From contig NZ_CP060697.1 of the NCBI RefSeq assembly GCF_014352855.1, positions 682,001 to 746,000 on the forward strand: a DNA stretch of 64,000 bases, read 5' to 3'. Positions 17,513 through 28,042 of the stretch are shown here, in pieces (position 1 is the first letter of the stretch; each line of letters begins with the position of its first letter). Source of the DNA: Sphingomonas sabuli (GTDB taxonomy: Bacteria > Pseudomonadota > Alphaproteobacteria > Sphingomonadales > Sphingomonadaceae). The notes below the pieces were generated by a model. The model searched no databases. It saw only the letters and a list, made by a program, of their open reading frames with translations, and was not told where the DNA came from. Position numbers and translations under genes: made by a program.

Positions 17513-20175
17513 GGCGCATTGCGGCTGAGCGGCGCGGTTTCGACATCGCCTTCGCCGCGGACGCGATTGGGAATGCCCACCTCGATATTGCCAAGCTCGT
17601 TGCCGAATCCGGCATCGAAGTCGTTGGTGTCGTCCTCGCCCGAGAACGGATCGATGTGCTGGGTGATAAAGTCCGGCAGCGGCGGCAACTCGGGCGCTTC
17701 GAACTGCACGTTGGCGTGCATCAGGATCCTTGTGACTTCCTCGCGGATCGACACGAGCAGCCGCTCGAACAGCAGGAACGCCTCCTGCTTATATTCGTCG
17801 ATCGGCTTCTTCTGCGCATAGCTGCGCAGGTGGATGACCTGGCGAAGCGCGTCGAGCGTGGCGAGATGGTCCTTCCAATGCTGGTCGAGCGTCTGCAGCA
17901 AGATCTGCTTTTCGACCTCGGTCCAGCGTTCCGGTTCGACCTGCGCGGTCTTTTCCGCGATCTGCTGGTCGGCAAGCGCCTGCAGCCGCTCGATCATCAG
18001 ATCCTGTTCGACCGCTTCTTCCTCGAGCCAGTCGTCGACCGGCGGCTGGAGCCCGAACACGGTGTCGATGCTTTCCTTGAGCGCCGCGACGTCCCACTGT
18101 TCGGGATAGCTTCCCGGCGGGCAGCTGGCGAGGACCACCGACGCGGCGGTATCCGCGCGCATGTCGGCGATGACGTCGGCGACGCTTTCGGCATCCATGA
18201 TGTCCGCGCGCTGCTCGTAGATGACCTTGCGCTGGTCGTTCATCACGTCGTCGAATTCGACGACCTGCTTGCGCACGTCATAGTTGCGCGCCTCGACCTT
18301 CTTCTGCGCGGTCTCGATGGCCTTGGAAATCCACGGGCTGACGATCGCTTCGCCATCCTCGAGGTTCTTGTTCATCAGGCGCGAGAACATCGTTTCCGGG
18401 CCGAAGATGCGCAGCAGGTCGTCGTCGAGGCTGAGGTAGAAGCGGGACAGGCCCGGATCGCCCTGGCGGCCCGAACGGCCGCGCAGCTGGTTGTCGATGC
18501 GGCGGCTTTCGTGGCGCTCGGTGCCGAGCACGAAGAGCCCGCCGACGTCCTTCACCTGCTGCTTTTCCTCCGCGACCTCGGCGACGATCTTTTCGATCGC
18601 CTTGTCGCGGTCCGGACCTTCGGGGACTTCGGACAGCTCGTCCTCGATGCGGAATTCGACGTTGCCGCCCAACTGAATGTCGGTGCCGCGGCCGGCCATG
18701 TTGGTCGACACGGTCACTGCGCCCATCCGCCCGGCCTGGGCCACGATATGCGCTTCGCTCTCATGGAAGCGGGCGTTGAGAACCTTGTGCTGGATGCCCT
18801 CGGCAGTGAGGAATTCGGACAGCACTTCGGACTTTTCGATCGACACGGTGCCGACCAGAACCGGCTGGCCCAGTTCCTGGCGCGCCTTGATCTCCTTGGC
18901 GATTGCACCGAACTTGTCGGTCATGTTCTTGTAGAATTCGTCGTCCTCGTCCTTGCGCTGGACGACCACGTTGGTCGGGATGGCGACCACGTTCATCTTG
19001 TAGATGTCGAAGAATTCCGGGGCTTCGGTCATCGCCGTGCCGGTCATGCCCGATAGCTTCGGATACATGCGGAAATAGTTCTGGAAGGTGATCGAGGCGA
19101 GGGTCTGGTTCTCGGGCTCGATATTGACCCCTTCCTTGGCCTCGACCGCCTGGTGAAGGCCGTCGGACCAGCGCCGGCCGTCCATCATCCGGCCGGTGAA
19201 TTCGTCGATGATGACGACCTTCCCGTCCTTGACGATATAATCGATGTCCTTCTTGAACATCATGTTGGCCTTGAGCGCCTGATTGAGGTGGTGGACCGCC
19301 TGCGTGTTGACGATGTCGTAGAGGTTACGGCCCTCGATCAGGCCTGCTTCCTCCAGCATCCGCTCGGCCTTCTCCGTGCCGTCCTCGGTCAGGACGATGC
19401 TGCGCTGCTTTTCGTCCTTTTCGTAATCGTCCGCGACGAACGTCTTCACGATCTTGTCGACCGATACGTACAGCTCCGACTTGTCGTCGGTCGGGCCGGA
19501 AATGATCAGCGGAGTGCGCGCTTCGTCGATGAGGATCGAGTCCACCTCGTCGACAATGGCGAAATTGAACGGCCGCTGGACCATCTGCTCGCGCGTGTAT
19601 TTCATGTTGTCGCGCAGATAATCGAAGCCGAATTCGTTGTTCGTGCCGTAGGTGATGTCCGACCCGTAAGCGGCGCGGCGCTCCTCGTCCGAAAGGTTCG
19701 GGACGATGACGCCTACCGACATGCCGAGGAACGTATAAACCTGGCCCATCCAGCCAGCGTCGCGGCGAGCGAGATAGTCGTTGACGGTGACGACGTGGAC
19801 GCCCTTGCCCTCAAGCGCATTCAGATAGACCGCGAGAGTCGCGACCAGCGTCTTGCCCTCGCCCGTCTTCATTTCCGCGATCTCGCCGCGGTGGAGCGCC
19901 ATGCCGCCGATCAGCTGGACGTCGAAGTGACGCATGCCGAGCGTTCGCTTGGCCGCCTCGCGCACCGTGGCGAAGGCTTCGGGCAGCAGGTCGTCGAGCT
20001 TCTGCCCGTCGGCCAGCCGCTTGCGGAAGATTTCAGTCTGGTTGCGCAGCTCCTCGTCGGTGAGGGCTTCGATCGTCGGCTCGAACGCGTTGATCGCGTC
20101 GACGTATTTTCCGAGGCTGCGGACATAGCGGTCGTTTGCCGATCCGAAGATGCTCTTGGCCAGTGCGGCGAACAT
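17458..20175 (-). CDS. secA: Protein translocase ATPase SecA
   Basis: A 905-residue preprotein translocase motor. Motifs: Walker A in [13 protein letters not shown] (about residue 103), DEAD-type motif in [15 protein letters not shown], helicase motif VI region [20 protein letters not shown], the helical scaffold and wing domains, and the C-terminal zinc/SecB-binding tail [14 protein letters not shown]. All are intact. It acts at the inner membrane with SecYEG. Minus-strand SD GAAGGA sits 5 bases before the ATG. Its last bases overlap the putative putA starts. A tiny open frame lies just upstream (see the leader entry). Confidence 0.98.
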   Translation of the reverse strand: MFAALAKSIFGSANDRYVRSLGKYVDAINAFEPTIEALTDEELRNQTEIFRKRLADGQKLDDLLPEAFATVREAAKRTLGMRHFDVQLIGGMALHRGEIAEMKTGEGKTLVATLAVYLNALEGKGVHVVTVNDYLARRDAGWMGQVYTFLGMSVGVIVPNLSDEERRAAYGSDITYGTNNEFGFDYLRDNMKYTREQMVQRPFNFAIVDEVDSILIDEARTPLIISGPTDDKSELYVSVDKIVKTFVADDYEKDEKQRSIVLTEDGTEKAERMLEEAGLIEGRNLYDIVNTQAVHHLNQALKANMMFKKDIDYIVKDGKVVIIDEFTGRMMDGRRWSDGLHQAVEAKEGVNIEPENQTLASITFQNYFRMYPKLSGMTGTAMTEAPEFFDIYKMNVVAIPTNVVVQRKDEDDEFYKNMTDKFGAIAKEIKARQELGQPVLVGTVSIEKSEVLSEFLTAEGIQHKVLNARFHESEAHIVAQAGRMGAVTVSTNMAGRGTDIQLGGNVEFRIEDELSEVPEGPDRDKAIEKIVAEVAEEKQQVKDVGGLFVLGTERHESRRIDNQLRGRSGRQGDPGLSRFYLSLDDDLLRIFGPETMFSRLMNKNLEDGEAIVSPWISKAIETAQKKVEARNYDVRKQVVEFDDVMNDQRKVIYEQRADIMDAESVADVIADMRADTAASVVLASCPPGSYPEQWDVAALKESIDTVFGLQPPVDDWLEEEAVEQDLMIERLQALADQQIAEKTAQVEPERWTEVEKQILLQTLDQHWKDHLATLDALRQVIHLRSYAQKKPIDEYKQEAFLLFERLLVSIREEVTRILMHANVQFEAPELPPLPDFITQHIDPFSGEDDTNDFDAGFGNELGNIEVGIPNRVRGEGDVETAPLSRNAPCPCGSGKKYKHCHGQLA

Positions 20176-20184
20176 GGAAATCCT

Positions 20185-20220
20185 TCAAAAGCTCAAGGGG
20201 CGCGACGGAGATGGCGACAT
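20185..20220 (-). other. Possible 11-codon leader ORF before secA
   Basis: Between folP and secA, the minus strand encodes ATG followed by SPSPSRPLSF and TGA. Its stop TGA forms part of TGAAGGA, whose GAAGGA is the ribosome binding site of secA, nine bases before the secA ATG. The placement resembles translational-coupling leaders; arrest peptides regulate secA in some other bacteria (SecM). This peptide is too short to be a SecM homologue, and its own SD is poor, so it may be chance. Confidence 0.2.
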
Positions 20221-20275
20221 GCCTCGCCCGCGCGCGAGCGTTGCGGCGGCGATGTAGGAACGGCGCTCCTCTTAG

Positions 20276-21346
20276 TCAAACCCGCGGCGTGAGCGCCTGG
20301 TCGCGCAGCCCGCGCCATACCTTCAGTGCCTGCACCGTCTCCGGCACGTCATGGACGCGGATCACTTGCGCGCCCTGCTCTGCCGCTTTCAGCGCCAGCG
20401 CGAGGCTTCCGCCCAGCCGCTCGTCCGCGGGCGCCTCGTTGGACAGTGCGCCGATCGTCCGCTTGCGGCTGGCCCCGAGCACCAGCGGGCAGCCGAGCCC
20501 GTGAAACAGGGCGAGATTGTTCATCAGGGCGAGATTGTGGGCGACGGTCTTGCCGAAGCCGAAGCCGACGTCGACGAGGATGCTGGACCGTGCGATCCCC
20601 GCAGCTTCGGCTGCCTCCACCCGCTGCGCGAGCCAGTCGTACACCTCCACCACCACGTCGCCGTAGCGCGGGTTGTCCTGCATCTCATCCGGCTTGCCCT
20701 GGTGATGCATCAAAACGACCGGCACCCCCGCCGCCGCCACCGTTTCGGCCGATCGCTGGTCGAAGGTCAGGGCCGACACGTCATTGATCATGTGCGCCCC
20801 GGCGGCGAGCGCTGCCGTCATGACGTCAGCCTTGCGGGTATCGACCGAAACGGCCGCCCCGCCGGCGGCGAGGCGGCGGACGATCGGCTCGACCCGCTCG
20901 ATCTCATCGCCTTCCCACACCGGCTTCGCGCCGGGCCGGGTTGATTCCCCACCGACGTCGATAATCGCCGCGCCGGCTTCGCTCATCAACGACCCGGCAA
21001 CGGCAGCGGCTTCCGCATCGGCAAACTGGCCGCCGTCGGAAAAGCTGTCCGGCGTGGCGTTGACGATGCCCATTACCTGCGGCTGGTCGAGGCGCACGGT
21101 CCGCTGGCCAAGCTGCAGCGGCGCTCGAGCGGCCGTCAGATTATTCCAGACAGCTGCGAACCCGTCATCGAGATGCGCCTCAAGCTGTTCAACGGAAACG
21201 ATTTCCGCTCCTACCCGCTTGCCGTCGCTGACGGTCAGCAGTTCAACCGCGGCGAACCAGTTCAGGCCGCCGGCAAGGCGAGCGACCTTGCCATCATGGC
21301 CGAACGGGGAATCCACGAAGGCGGTGGGGCGAAGAAGAGTGCGCAT
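20276..21346 (-). CDS. folP: Dihydropteroate synthase
   Basis: A 356-residue enzyme joining p-aminobenzoate to the pterin pyrophosphate in folate synthesis; the sulfonamide target. The TIM barrel begins at about residue 88 with MGIVNATPDSFSDGG, followed by GGESTRPGA, VSVDTRKADVM, GFGFGKT, GASRKR and IRVHDV near the end, so all pterin and PABA loops are present. The first ~85 residues are an extra N-terminal region with no recognised motif; I recall such extensions as common in sphingomonads. It lies 9 bases after ccrM on the same strand, suggesting cotranscription. Confidence 0.93.
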   Translation of the reverse strand: MRTLLRPTAFVDSPFGHDGKVARLAGGLNWFAAVELLTVSDGKRVGAEIVSVEQLEAHLDDGFAAVWNNLTAARAPLQLGQRTVRLDQPQVMGIVNATPDSFSDGGQFADAEAAAVAGSLMSEAGAAIIDVGGESTRPGAKPVWEGDEIERVEPIVRRLAAGGAAVSVDTRKADVMTAALAAGAHMINDVSALTFDQRSAETVAAAGVPVVLMHHQGKPDEMQDNPRYGDVVVEVYDWLAQRVEAAEAAGIARSSILVDVGFGFGKTVAHNLALMNNLALFHGLGCPLVLGASRKRTIGALSNEAPADERLGGSLALALKAAEQGAQVIRVHDVPETVQALKVWRGLRDQALTPRV

Positions 21347-21355
21347 CGCCGCGCG

Positions 21356-22495
<1,140 letters not shown>

Positions 22496-22521
22496 TTAGC
22501 CCCCTATGAACCGGGGAAAGT

Positions 22522-22673
22522 GAGTCAGCCCGGACTCGCGGTCAACAAAACAAGGGTTAACGCGGCGGCGAAAGCCGCAATTCCTACGCCGCCGATCGGG
22601 GCTCCACCACAAGATGTTGAGTCAGCTGCGCCGGTGCGGACTCAACTGCTGGTGGGTGTGACTCAAAGGACTC
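22522..22673. promoter_or_regulatory. Cluster of six GANTC sites upstream of ccrM
   Basis: GANTC sites occur at 22522-22526, 22533-22537, 22619-22623, 22639-22643, 22660-22664 and 22669-22673, all of the GAGTC/GACTC form. Base composition predicts about half a site in this length. Two lie between rnhB and ccrM, within 50 bases of the ccrM start codon; four lie in the last codons of rnhB. The sequence also holds TTGAC (about 22543, minus strand) and a TTAA at 22557-22560. The pattern fits methylation-controlled autoregulation of ccrM (inference). Confidence 0.55.
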
Positions 22674-23315
22674 GCCTGTGCCGATTTCGACCACATGCAG
22701 GTCCGGCCGGCCCGCGCCCCGCTCGATCTCGCGCACCGGGGCGAAGCTTCGGCGATGCAGCGGGGTCAGCCCGAGCGTGCTCAGCCCGCGCAGATGTTCG
22801 GGCGTGCCATAGCCGCGGTTGGTCTCCCAGCCGTAGCCGGGATATTGCACGGCATAGTCAGCCATCATCCGATCGCGGGTGACCTTGGCGACGATCGACG
22901 CGGCGCCGATCGACCGGCATTTGCTATCGCCCTTGATGATGGCCTTCGATGGCCGCTGCCAGCGTGGGCAGGCATTGCCGTCTACCAGCACCCAGGCCGG
23001 CTCGACGCCCAGCGCCTCGACCGCCCGGGTCATCGCCAGCATCCGCGCCCAATAGATATTGATCGTATCGATTTCCTCGACCGACGCGACACCGACGCCC
23101 CACGCCGCCCGAGTGGTGATGCGGGCGTAGAGCGACTCGCGCTTCTCGATCGGCAAGGCTTTGGAATCGTCGATCCCGCGCGGGAAATTGTCACGGTCGA
23201 GAATGACTGCTGCAGCTACGACCGGCCCCGCAAGCGACGCGCAGCCAGCTTCGTCCACCCCGGCGAGAGGCTGCGGAAAGCCGATTTCCAGCTTGAAGGT
23301 GCATGTCCGCGACAT
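22584..23315 (-). CDS. rnhB: Ribonuclease HII, atypical GRG motif
   Basis: A 243-residue RNase HII, which nicks DNA at misincorporated ribonucleotides and removes RNA primers. Catalytic acids are present: Asp-Glu in GVDEAG (about residues 20-21), Asp in VLVDGN and Asp in KVTRDR. The DDSK block, GAASIVAKV and GYGWETNRGYGT are also normal. However, the GRG motif that follows DEA and reads the ribose 2'-OH is GCA here (DEAGCASLAGPV). A tail of about 40 residues after the usual end (HRRSFAPV) is rich in Ser, Pro and Glu and coincides with four GANTC sites. It lies 94 bases upstream of ccrM on the same strand. Confidence 0.88.
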   Translation of the reverse strand: MSRTCTFKLEIGFPQPLAGVDEAGCASLAGPVVAAAVILDRDNFPRGIDDSKALPIEKRESLYARITTRAAWGVGVASVEEIDTINIYWARMLAMTRAVEALGVEPAWVLVDGNACPRWQRPSKAIIKGDSKCRSIGAASIVAKVTRDRMMADYAVQYPGYGWETNRGYGTPEHLRGLSTLGLTPLHRRSFAPVREIERGAGRPDLHVVEIGTGESFESHPPAVESAPAQLTQHLVVEPRSAA

Positions 23316-23390
23316 CGAAACGCGACGCTAAGCCCGCGGACCGTGGAATTTCCAGCGCGCAGGCCGCTTTTCAGCCTGCTTTTCTGTGGA

Positions 23391-24569
23391 TTAGTCGACG
23401 CGCCACGGCGGGAAACGGCGCGCCTCGCCCGCATGGTAGAGGAAGACGATGTTGCCCGACGGGTCGCGCAGGCGCGCCTCGCGCCACATCCACGGCTGGT
23501 TGCGCGGGCCATGTTCGAACGTGATGCCGCTGCGCGCCAGCTGTTCGACCCGTTCGTCGAGGTCGTCGCATTCGAGATAGATGGCGGTGGTGGCGAGGAT
23601 CGTTTCCTCGGGGTCGATTTGCACCGACAGCGTCGCCCCGCCGGCCGCTTCGAACCGGGCGTAGCCGTTTTCCGGGCTGTCGACGATCTGGCGGAGGCCG
23701 AGCGTGCGATAGAATTCGACCGACTTGCGGTAATTGCTGCCAGTTACAGTGACCTGGTTGAGGCGCAGCCCCGTGCCGACGTCCAGCCGTACGCTTCCCT
23801 GCCCGATCGGCCCGGCGCCCTGCCCGATGTCCGGCGCGTCGTGGAGAGCGACGCGGACGAACGTCCGCGCCTGTTCGACGGCCGTGTTGAGGCTGGCGCC
23901 CTGGCCAAGAAACGTGGCGATCGCGGTCGCCAGCGTGCAGCCAGTGCCGTGCGTGTTGTCGGTCTGGATCCGCTGGCCTTGCCAGCTGGTCATATTGTCT
24001 TCCTCAATCAGCGCGTCGGCGATGGCGTCGCCTTCTTCATGACCGCCCTTGATGAGAACCGCGCAGCCATGCTGCCCAACCAGATGCAGGGCAGCCGCGA
24101 CCGGGTCGTCCTCGCTGGTCAGGCGCTGCAGCTCGGGCAGATTGGGCGTCGCGACGGTCGCGATGTCCATCAGCTTGCCGAAGGCGGCGATGGTTGCGTC
24201 GTCCGCCAGCTTCGACCCGCTGGTCGCGACCATCACTGGGTCGAACACGATCGGCACCTTGTCCATCTGCTTAAGTCGGTTGGCGATCGCCTCCGCGGCG
24301 AAGGGCCCCGGGAGCATGCCGATCTTGACCGCGTCGACCCCGATGTCGCCGATAATCGAATCCATCTGCGCGATGATCATTTCCGTCGGGACCGGATGAA
24401 CGGCATCGACGCCAAGCGTATTTTGCGCGGTGATTGCGGTGATGGCGGTGGTCGCATGGCCGCCAAGCATGGTGACGGTTTTGATGTCCGCCTGAATCCC
24501 GGCGCCGCCCCCGCTGTCGGAGCCGGCGATGATCAGGATTCGCGCGGTCGGCGTCATCTTGGCCGCCAT
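23391..24569 (-). CDS. thiD: HMP-P kinase ThiD fused to a VOC (glyoxalase-fold) domain
   Basis: A 392-residue fusion. Residues 1-260 are hydroxymethylpyrimidine/phosphomethylpyrimidine kinase ThiD, making HMP-PP for thiamin synthesis: IIAGSDSGGGAGIQADIKT at the substrate site, KIGML, DPVMVATSG, and the anion hole DNTHGTGCTLA. Residues 262-392 are a single VOC-type module with NYRKSVEFYRTLGL, a beta-strand pair and RDPSGNIVFLY. The usual His/Glu metal ligands are not clearly there. The reading frame is continuous through the junction. I placed the start at ATG 24569 (MAAKMTPTAR); ATG 24557 is equally usable. No other thiamin gene is near; glmM is 73 bases upstream on the same strand. Confidence 0.88.
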   Translation of the reverse strand: MAAKMTPTARILIIAGSDSGGGAGIQADIKTVTMLGGHATTAITAITAQNTLGVDAVHPVPTEMIIAQMDSIIGDIGVDAVKIGMLPGPFAAEAIANRLKQMDKVPIVFDPVMVATSGSKLADDATIAAFGKLMDIATVATPNLPELQRLTSEDDPVAAALHLVGQHGCAVLIKGGHEEGDAIADALIEEDNMTSWQGQRIQTDNTHGTGCTLATAIATFLGQGASLNTAVEQARTFVRVALHDAPDIGQGAGPIGQGSVRLDVGTGLRLNQVTVTGSNYRKSVEFYRTLGLRQIVDSPENGYARFEAAGGATLSVQIDPEETILATTAIYLECDDLDERVEQLARSGITFEHGPRNQPWMWREARLRDPSGNIVFLYHAGEARRFPPWRVD

Positions 24570-24642
24570 TGTCCCGCGCCCCGCGGCGAAGTTTTCCATG
24601 TGCACGCGCCTGCACTTGCACCGCAAATCCCCAAGAAAGGGT

Positions 24643-25977
24643 TCACGCCGCGGATTGGACGGCCGCGCAGATGTCGTCGACGACACGCTCGACCAGTGCT
24701 TCGTCGTCGCCTTCGGCCATGACCCGGATCAGCGGTTCGGTGCCCGACTTGCGGATCAGCAGCCGACCCTTGCCCTCCAGTTCGCGCTCTGCCGCAGCGA
24801 TGCGTTGCTTGACGCCGTCGTTCTCCAGCGGCTCGCCGCCGCTGAAGCGGACGTTCTTGAGCAGCTGCGGCAACGGTTCGAACTGGCGCAGAACTTCGCT
24901 GGCCGGTTTGCCGCTGTCGACCAGCGCGGCCAGCACCTGCAAGCCCGCGACCAATCCGTCGCCGGTGGTCGAATAATCGCTCAGGATGATGTGGCCGGAC
25001 TGTTCCCCGCCGACATTGCAGCCCTGCTCCCGCATCGCTTCGAGAACATAGCGATCGCCGACCTGCGTCCGCAAAAGCCCGATGCCCGACGCTTCCAGCC
25101 GCCGTTCGAGGCCGAGGTTGGACATCACGGTGGCGACCACCGACCCCTTGAGCCGCTCGCGCTTTTGATAATCGAGCGCGATTAGGGCCATCATCTGGTC
25201 TCCGTCGACAATCTGGCCCTTTTCATCGACCACGACGATGCGGTCAGCGTCGCCATCGAGCGCCAGGCCGACGTCGGCGCCGCTGGCGACTACCGTTTCC
25301 TGCAGCAGCAGGGGCTTGGTCGAGCCGCAATCGTCATTGATGTTGGTGCCGTCTGGACCAACCCCCAGCGGAATCACGTCGGCGCCCAATTCCCACAAGG
25401 CATCGGGGGCGACATGATAAGCAGCGCCATTGGCGCAATCGATGACGACCTTTAGCCCGTCGAGTCGAAGACGTTCCGGGAACGTCGCCTTCGCGTGGTG
25501 GACATAGCGGCCGCGGGCATCGTCGATCCGCTTGGCGCGCCCGATCAGGTCGGGCTTGGCCAGCTTCGCATCCTCGCCCAGCCGCCGTTCGATGGCGGCT
25601 TCGTCCTTGTCGCTGAGCTTGTAGCCGTCGGGACCGAACAGCTTGATGCCATTGTCGTCGAACGGATTATGCGAGGCGGAGATCATCACGCCGAGGTCGG
25701 CGCGCATCGAGGTTGTCAGCATCGCCACCGCCGGGGTCGGCATCGGCCCGACCATGACGACGTCCATGCCGACGCTGGTGAAGCCGGCGACCAGCGCCGA
25801 TTCCATCATGTAGCCGGACAGGCGCGTGTCCTTGCCAATGACCACCCGGTGGCGGTGGTCGCCGCGCAGGAAGTGCCGGCCTGCTGCCTGGCCTATACGC
25901 AACGCCGTTTGCGCCGTCATCGGTTCGGTGTTGGTCAGGCCGCGGATACCGTCCGTGCCGAAAAATTTGCGTTTCAT
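24643..25977 (-). CDS. glmM: Phosphoglucosamine mutase
   Basis: A 444-residue enzyme converting glucosamine-6-phosphate to glucosamine-1-phosphate for UDP-GlcNAc, peptidoglycan and LPS. The phosphoserine loop [12 protein letters not shown] is at about residue 101, the metal loop LDGDADR at about 243, the sugar-binding loop GGEQSGH at about 329, and the phosphate-binding [12 protein letters not shown] at about 415. It starts [13 protein letters not shown], typical of GlmM. It sits between an NnrU-like gene and thiD in a leftward run; no glmS or glmU lies in the window. Confidence 0.97.
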   Translation of the reverse strand: MKRKFFGTDGIRGLTNTEPMTAQTALRIGQAAGRHFLRGDHRHRVVIGKDTRLSGYMMESALVAGFTSVGMDVVMVGPMPTPAVAMLTTSMRADLGVMISASHNPFDDNGIKLFGPDGYKLSDKDEAAIERRLGEDAKLAKPDLIGRAKRIDDARGRYVHHAKATFPERLRLDGLKVVIDCANGAAYHVAPDALWELGADVIPLGVGPDGTNINDDCGSTKPLLLQETVVASGADVGLALDGDADRIVVVDEKGQIVDGDQMMALIALDYQKRERLKGSVVATVMSNLGLERRLEASGIGLLRTQVGDRYVLEAMREQGCNVGGEQSGHIILSDYSTTGDGLVAGLQVLAALVDSGKPASEVLRQFEPLPQLLKNVRFSGGEPLENDGVKQRIAAAERELEGKGRLLIRKSGTEPLIRVMAEGDDEALVERVVDDICAAVQSAA

Positions 25978-26000
25978 CGTCGGACCCTAGCGCGCGCCAA

Positions 26001-26648
26001 TCACCCGATCCACAGCCAAGGCGCCACCGGGGCCGGGTGCAGCCAGGTGGCGAGAAGGAACAGGAACGTGCCGGCGACGATGGCGACCGCGCCGGGGTTG
26101 GCAACGCCGCGACCGAACGGCACGAACGCCGTGCGCGCCGTCCACTCGTGCCAATTGTCGCCGTGCAGGGACGCTTTCTTGCGATCCTGCATCGCCGCGC
26201 CAAGAAGCGCGAGGATCGCGATTGCGCCGTCGAGCACCAGCGCCTTTGTCGTTCCGGAAAGCGCCGCATGCACCACCGCCCAGATGGCGAAGCTCCACAT
26301 CATCGGGTGGCGCGTGATGCCAAGCGCGCCCCTAGGTGGCCCGACCGGCTTCTTGCCGGCGACCATCGCCGGATTGCCGCTGAACGAGCCGGCGAAAAGG
26401 ATCGCCGCCAGCCACATTAGCAGCGCGCCCGCAATCCACGCCCACTGGCCAAGCGACCATATGGGCGCCTGATCGCCGATGGCCCGGTAAAACCAGATCA
26501 TCAGCCCGAACAGGATAAGCGCGACCAGCGAATACAGTCCCTGAAACCCGCGTTCACCCAGACGACGGACCAGCGGATCACGCAGCGGGTGAGACATCGC
26601 AAAATGCGTCCCGACGAATGCGATGGACGCGAGGATGAGCCCGCTCAT
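26001..26648 (-). CDS. NnrU-family integral membrane protein
   Basis: A 215-residue membrane protein with about five to six hydrophobic helices. It resembles NnrU, a family linked in some denitrifiers to nitric-oxide metabolism and related in fold to isoprenylcysteine methyltransferase-like membrane enzymes; conserved features are THFAMSHPLR, GITRHPMMWSF and DRKKAS near the C-terminus. Function in a non-denitrifier is unknown. I chose ATG 26648 instead of the TTG at 26657, which overlaps the stop of the upstream gene. No other nitrogen-oxide genes are nearby. Confidence 0.75.
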   Translation of the reverse strand: MSGLILASIAFVGTHFAMSHPLRDPLVRRLGERGFQGLYSLVALILFGLMIWFYRAIGDQAPIWSLGQWAWIAGALLMWLAAILFAGSFSGNPAMVAGKKPVGPPRGALGITRHPMMWSFAIWAVVHAALSGTTKALVLDGAIAILALLGAAMQDRKKASLHGDNWHEWTARTAFVPFGRGVANPGAVAIVAGTFLFLLATWLHPAPVAPWLWIG

Positions 26649-26653
26649 CGGGG

Positions 26654-28042
26654 TCAATGCCGGTACGCTTCCGGCAGGTCGCGGCGCGGCAGATGGCGAT
26701 AGCGTTCGAGCAGTCGCGTCTGGTGCGTCACCAGCGGCTGTTGAACGCCGTCGATGAATACGGCCTCGGCGGCATTGCGCGGATCGAGCGGATCGCCCGA
26801 CCAGATGACGACATCGGCGCGGCGACCGGCGGCGAGGCTGCCGATCTCCCCGCCCATGCCGACCGCTTCGGCGGGTGCCGAGGTGATCAGGCGCAACGCC
26901 TCCCCCCAGCTTACGCCGCTTGCCCCCGGAACGTTCTGCAACGCGACCAGATTGCCCGCATATTGGCGCTGGTAGAACAGGTTGCGGGTGTCGTCGTCGT
27001 TTATCATGCCGATGGCGACCCGCACCCCGGCGTCGCGCATCCGGCCAACGTTGGACTGGGTCGCGGCGCGTTGCTCGAACGACGCCGGCAGGTCGACCAC
27101 CGCGGAAGCGATCACCGGCACATTCGCTTCGGCCAATTCGCGCGCCACCAGCCAGCCTTCGCTCGCGCTAACGATGACGATCTTCAGTGCGCGGAATTCA
27201 CGCTTGAGCCTGAGCACCTGCAGGATGTCGGCGGCCCGTTCGACATGGACCAGCAGAAACTGCGACCCCTGCAGCACCGGCACCAGCGCCGCGGCGTCGA
27301 AACGGGTCAGCAAGACGTCCTGGCTGCGCCGCGCATCGGGGCCGTAGGCGCGGCCCTCGTTGGGGTTCTGCACCACCGGCTGGAGCCGCGCGTCGTCGCT
27401 TTCGCTGCCGGGCGATGAGATGCCGCCGTAACGGCGCAGCTCCGCCGCCTCGCGCAGGGCGTTGCGGAACAGTAGATGCGCCGATGGACGCGAGCCGCCG
27501 GCCTTCCCTGCCCCGGTTTCGCCAAGTTCAACGAACTGGAAGAGCCGGGCGCGGGTGATCGGGTACATGTCGTCGCCGGTGTCGATCAGCGCGCCTTGCC
27601 CGGCGAAGATGCTGCGCGGGGCCCCCGGCGCAACGAGGGCGCGGGTCACGCCGTCGGCGCGGTTTACCTCGATGGTGGTGTACGTGGGATCGATTGCCGG
27701 CGCGACGTCGATCGCCGCGCTGAACGGGCCGCTGCCCGCCGCAACATCGTCGACCCCCTGCGCACTCAAATCCACCTCGCTCAGGCCAAGGCGCGAGAAG
27801 CCGGCGACGATCCCCGGCGTCACCCACTTGCCCGCCGCGTCGATCACCTGCGCGCTGGACGGGACGGCAACCTGCCGGCCGGCGGCGACGATGCGGCCGT
27901 CGCGGATGATGACGGTGCCGCCCGGGATCGGCTCCGACCCGTCGCCCAGCGCGACCGTGCCGTTGACGATCGCCAGCGTCTGCGCGGCGGCCGGTGAGCC
28001 GGCGAGCAAGAGCAGCGCAGCGGCGAGCGCGGCGCGCATCAT
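26654..28042 (-). CDS. Secreted amidohydrolase-like protein, metal ligands apparently lost
   Basis: A 462-residue amidohydrolase-superfamily protein with a signal peptide (residues 1-21, ending SPAAAQ). The N-terminal beta-sandwich half (LAIVNGTVALGDGS, VIIRDGRIVAAG) and the C-terminal half (GSLAAGRRADVVIWSGDPLDP) are normal. The barrel is degenerate: where the family has HxH after VTPG, this protein reads GFSRLG, and later strands lack the expected histidines and the final His-Ser-Asp-Asp. It overlaps the stop of the active-looking paralogue upstream (ATGA). It may be a non-catalytic partner of that enzyme (inference). Confidence 0.82.
   Translation of the reverse strand: MMRAALAAALLLLAGSPAAAQTLAIVNGTVALGDGSEPIPGGTVIIRDGRIVAAGRQVAVPSSAQVIDAAGKWVTPGIVAGFSRLGLSEVDLSAQGVDDVAAGSGPFSAAIDVAPAIDPTYTTIEVNRADGVTRALVAPGAPRSIFAGQGALIDTGDDMYPITRARLFQFVELGETGAGKAGGSRPSAHLLFRNALREAAELRRYGGISSPGSESDDARLQPVVQNPNEGRAYGPDARRSQDVLLTRFDAAALVPVLQGSQFLLVHVERAADILQVLRLKREFRALKIVIVSASEGWLVARELAEANVPVIASAVVDLPASFEQRAATQSNVGRMRDAGVRVAIGMINDDDTRNLFYQRQYAGNLVALQNVPGASGVSWGEALRLITSAPAEAVGMGGEIGSLAAGRRADVVIWSGDPLDPRNAAEAVFIDGVQQPLVTHQTRLLERYRHLPRRDLPEAYRH

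Noticed and set aside
22557..22560. TTAA near the ccrM promoter as a CtrA box
   Set aside because: Only one half of the TTAA-N7-TTAA consensus is present; not enough to call a CtrA site.
23359..23383. Hairpin GCAGGC...GCCTGC followed by TTTT in the plus orientation between thiD and rnhB
   Set aside because: It looks like an intrinsic terminator on the plus strand, but both flanking genes run leftward, so no gene would use it. It may stop antisense transcription; evidence is too thin for a feature.
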